Assembly: GCA_945933905.1 (NCBI GenBank)
Contig: CAMEQX010000065.1
Span: forward strand, 1 to 7,267
Length of the DNA: 7,267 nucleotides
Source of the DNA: an uncultured Clostridia bacterium
GTDB taxonomy: Bacteria > Bacillota > Clostridia > Oscillospirales > Ruminococcaceae
Direction of reading: 5' to 3'
Position 1 is the stretch's first letter; each line of letters starts with the position of its first letter. Shown piece by piece: positions 6,691-7,267 of the stretch. The notes beneath the pieces are model-generated. The model was not told the origin of the DNA. It saw only the letters and a list, made by a program, of their open reading frames with translations, and ran no database searches. Position numbers and translations under genes: made by a program.

Positions 6691-7263
6691 TTATCCGAAA
6701 CTGCCTATTTTATTGCCGTTTTCGTACATATCCGGCGCAGGTTCGCCGCTTCCGCCGCCGCCCTCATCGACAACCCAGCCGAAGCCGTTGATGTAGATTT
6801 TACCGTCTTTGGTGTCGCCGTGTTTCGGGGTATCCGAGGGAAATTCTGTCTGCTGCGGCTCAGTCTGCTCGGGTTTGTAGATTGGCTCTGCATCAGGGTT
6901 TGTGAGCATATCCTCGTCCTCAATTTCAGGAGGAGCGGGCGGCGCGTTTTCCTCTGTTTCCGGTTCGGTTTAGGGAAAATTCTGCTCAATTTCAATACCG
7001 CCGCTTTCGATAAATTCCGCATGAATTTCGTCCGGATTTTTAGCGCTGTTGTCATGCGCAGTTTCGGATTTTTCAGACCTCGTTTCCTCGTGTTTCGCGC
7101 AAGGGATTTCCACGCTGATATGCGCCTCGGAATTTGACTCGGGAGCGTTCGCCGCAAGCTCCTTATCATCGCTCGCAAACCGCGCTGCAATGAGGATTGC
7201 AAGCGCTGCACAAAGTACAGTTCCGCCGCCTGCAGCAAGGGTTCTTTTCGTTTTCATTGTCAT
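6691..7263 (-). pseudogene. DUF6550-like membrane-anchored protein broken by an in-frame TAA
   Basis: One reading frame runs from ATG 7263 (or 7257) to the TGA/TAA-type stop at 6691 and is broken once, by TAA at 6972-6970 (codon 98). The N-terminal half (97 residues) is MTMKTKRTLA, a hydrophobic helix (about 13-27), then an acidic, unstructured stretch. The C-terminal half in the same frame reads TEPETEENAPP, then LTNPDAEPIYKPEQTEPQQ and a conserved end with GKIYINGFGWV and DMYENGNKIG, which I recognise from DUF6550 proteins of clostridial ICEs. A single-base change would restore the frame, for example GAA (Glu) to TAA, which would fit the acidic TEPETEE repeat. The role of the family is unknown; it is probably an envelope-anchored accessory of the transfer operon. 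A sequencing error is an alternative to a true nonsense mutation. The gene's ribosome-binding site lies outside the window. Confidence 0.75.
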
Positions 7264-7267
7264 AAAA

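Noticed and set aside
6225..6791. 188-residue plus-strand frame and an arginine-rich 177-residue minus-strand frame nearby (6705-7238)
   Set aside because: The first is antisense to the exported protein and its signal peptide; the second is an out-of-frame, low-complexity reading of the DUF6550-like gene, whose true frame carries the conserved motifs.

Overview
The window looks like part of the conjugation (type IV secretion, mating-pair formation) operon of an integrative and conjugative element, most likely from a gut-type Clostridia/Oscillospiraceae bacterium. The evidence is the set of protein families (VirB4 ATPase, PrgI-like, TrbL/VirB6-like, DUF3852 pilin-like and DUF6550-like proteins), strong GGAGG ribosome-binding sites and a moderate GC content. 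The genus cannot be read from this sequence.

All genes lie on the minus strand, so transcription runs from the right edge to the left. In that order they are: a membrane-anchored DUF6550-like protein broken by an in-frame TAA (7263-6691); a large exported protein of unknown function with a tryptophan-rich stretch (6665-4968); a small DUF3852 VirB2/TrbC-like membrane protein (4940-4602); a polytopic TrbL/VirB6-like channel protein (4523-3705); a PrgI-family VirB3-like protein (3693-3433); a 191-residue soluble protein resembling part of a VirB4 N-terminal region (3436-2861); a DUF6329-like protein (2868-1831); and the VirB4 ATPase (1834 to beyond position 1). Genes are separated by at most about 80 bases, and the last four overlap or nearly touch, so this is one operon. 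Its promoter lies outside the window. No stretch over 300 bases lacks a gene, and I saw no tRNA, rRNA, CRISPR array, insertion sequence or convincing terminator.

Together the genes would make the inner-membrane channel (TrbL-like and PrgI-like), a pilin-like small subunit (DUF3852), the ATPase that energises assembly and transfer (VirB4), and exported or envelope-anchored accessory parts (the 565-residue protein and the DUF6550-like protein).

The most interesting observation is a 66-bp palindromic segment (896-961) lying in frame inside virB4. It adds exactly 22 codons between two strongly VirB4-like blocks just after the Walker A region. It resembles, in principle, the protein-coding palindromic elements known from Rickettsia. 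Other points of note are the in-frame stop in the DUF6550-like gene, two successive TTG starts in identical TTGA stop/start overlaps, and a possible ATT start for the TrbL-like gene.
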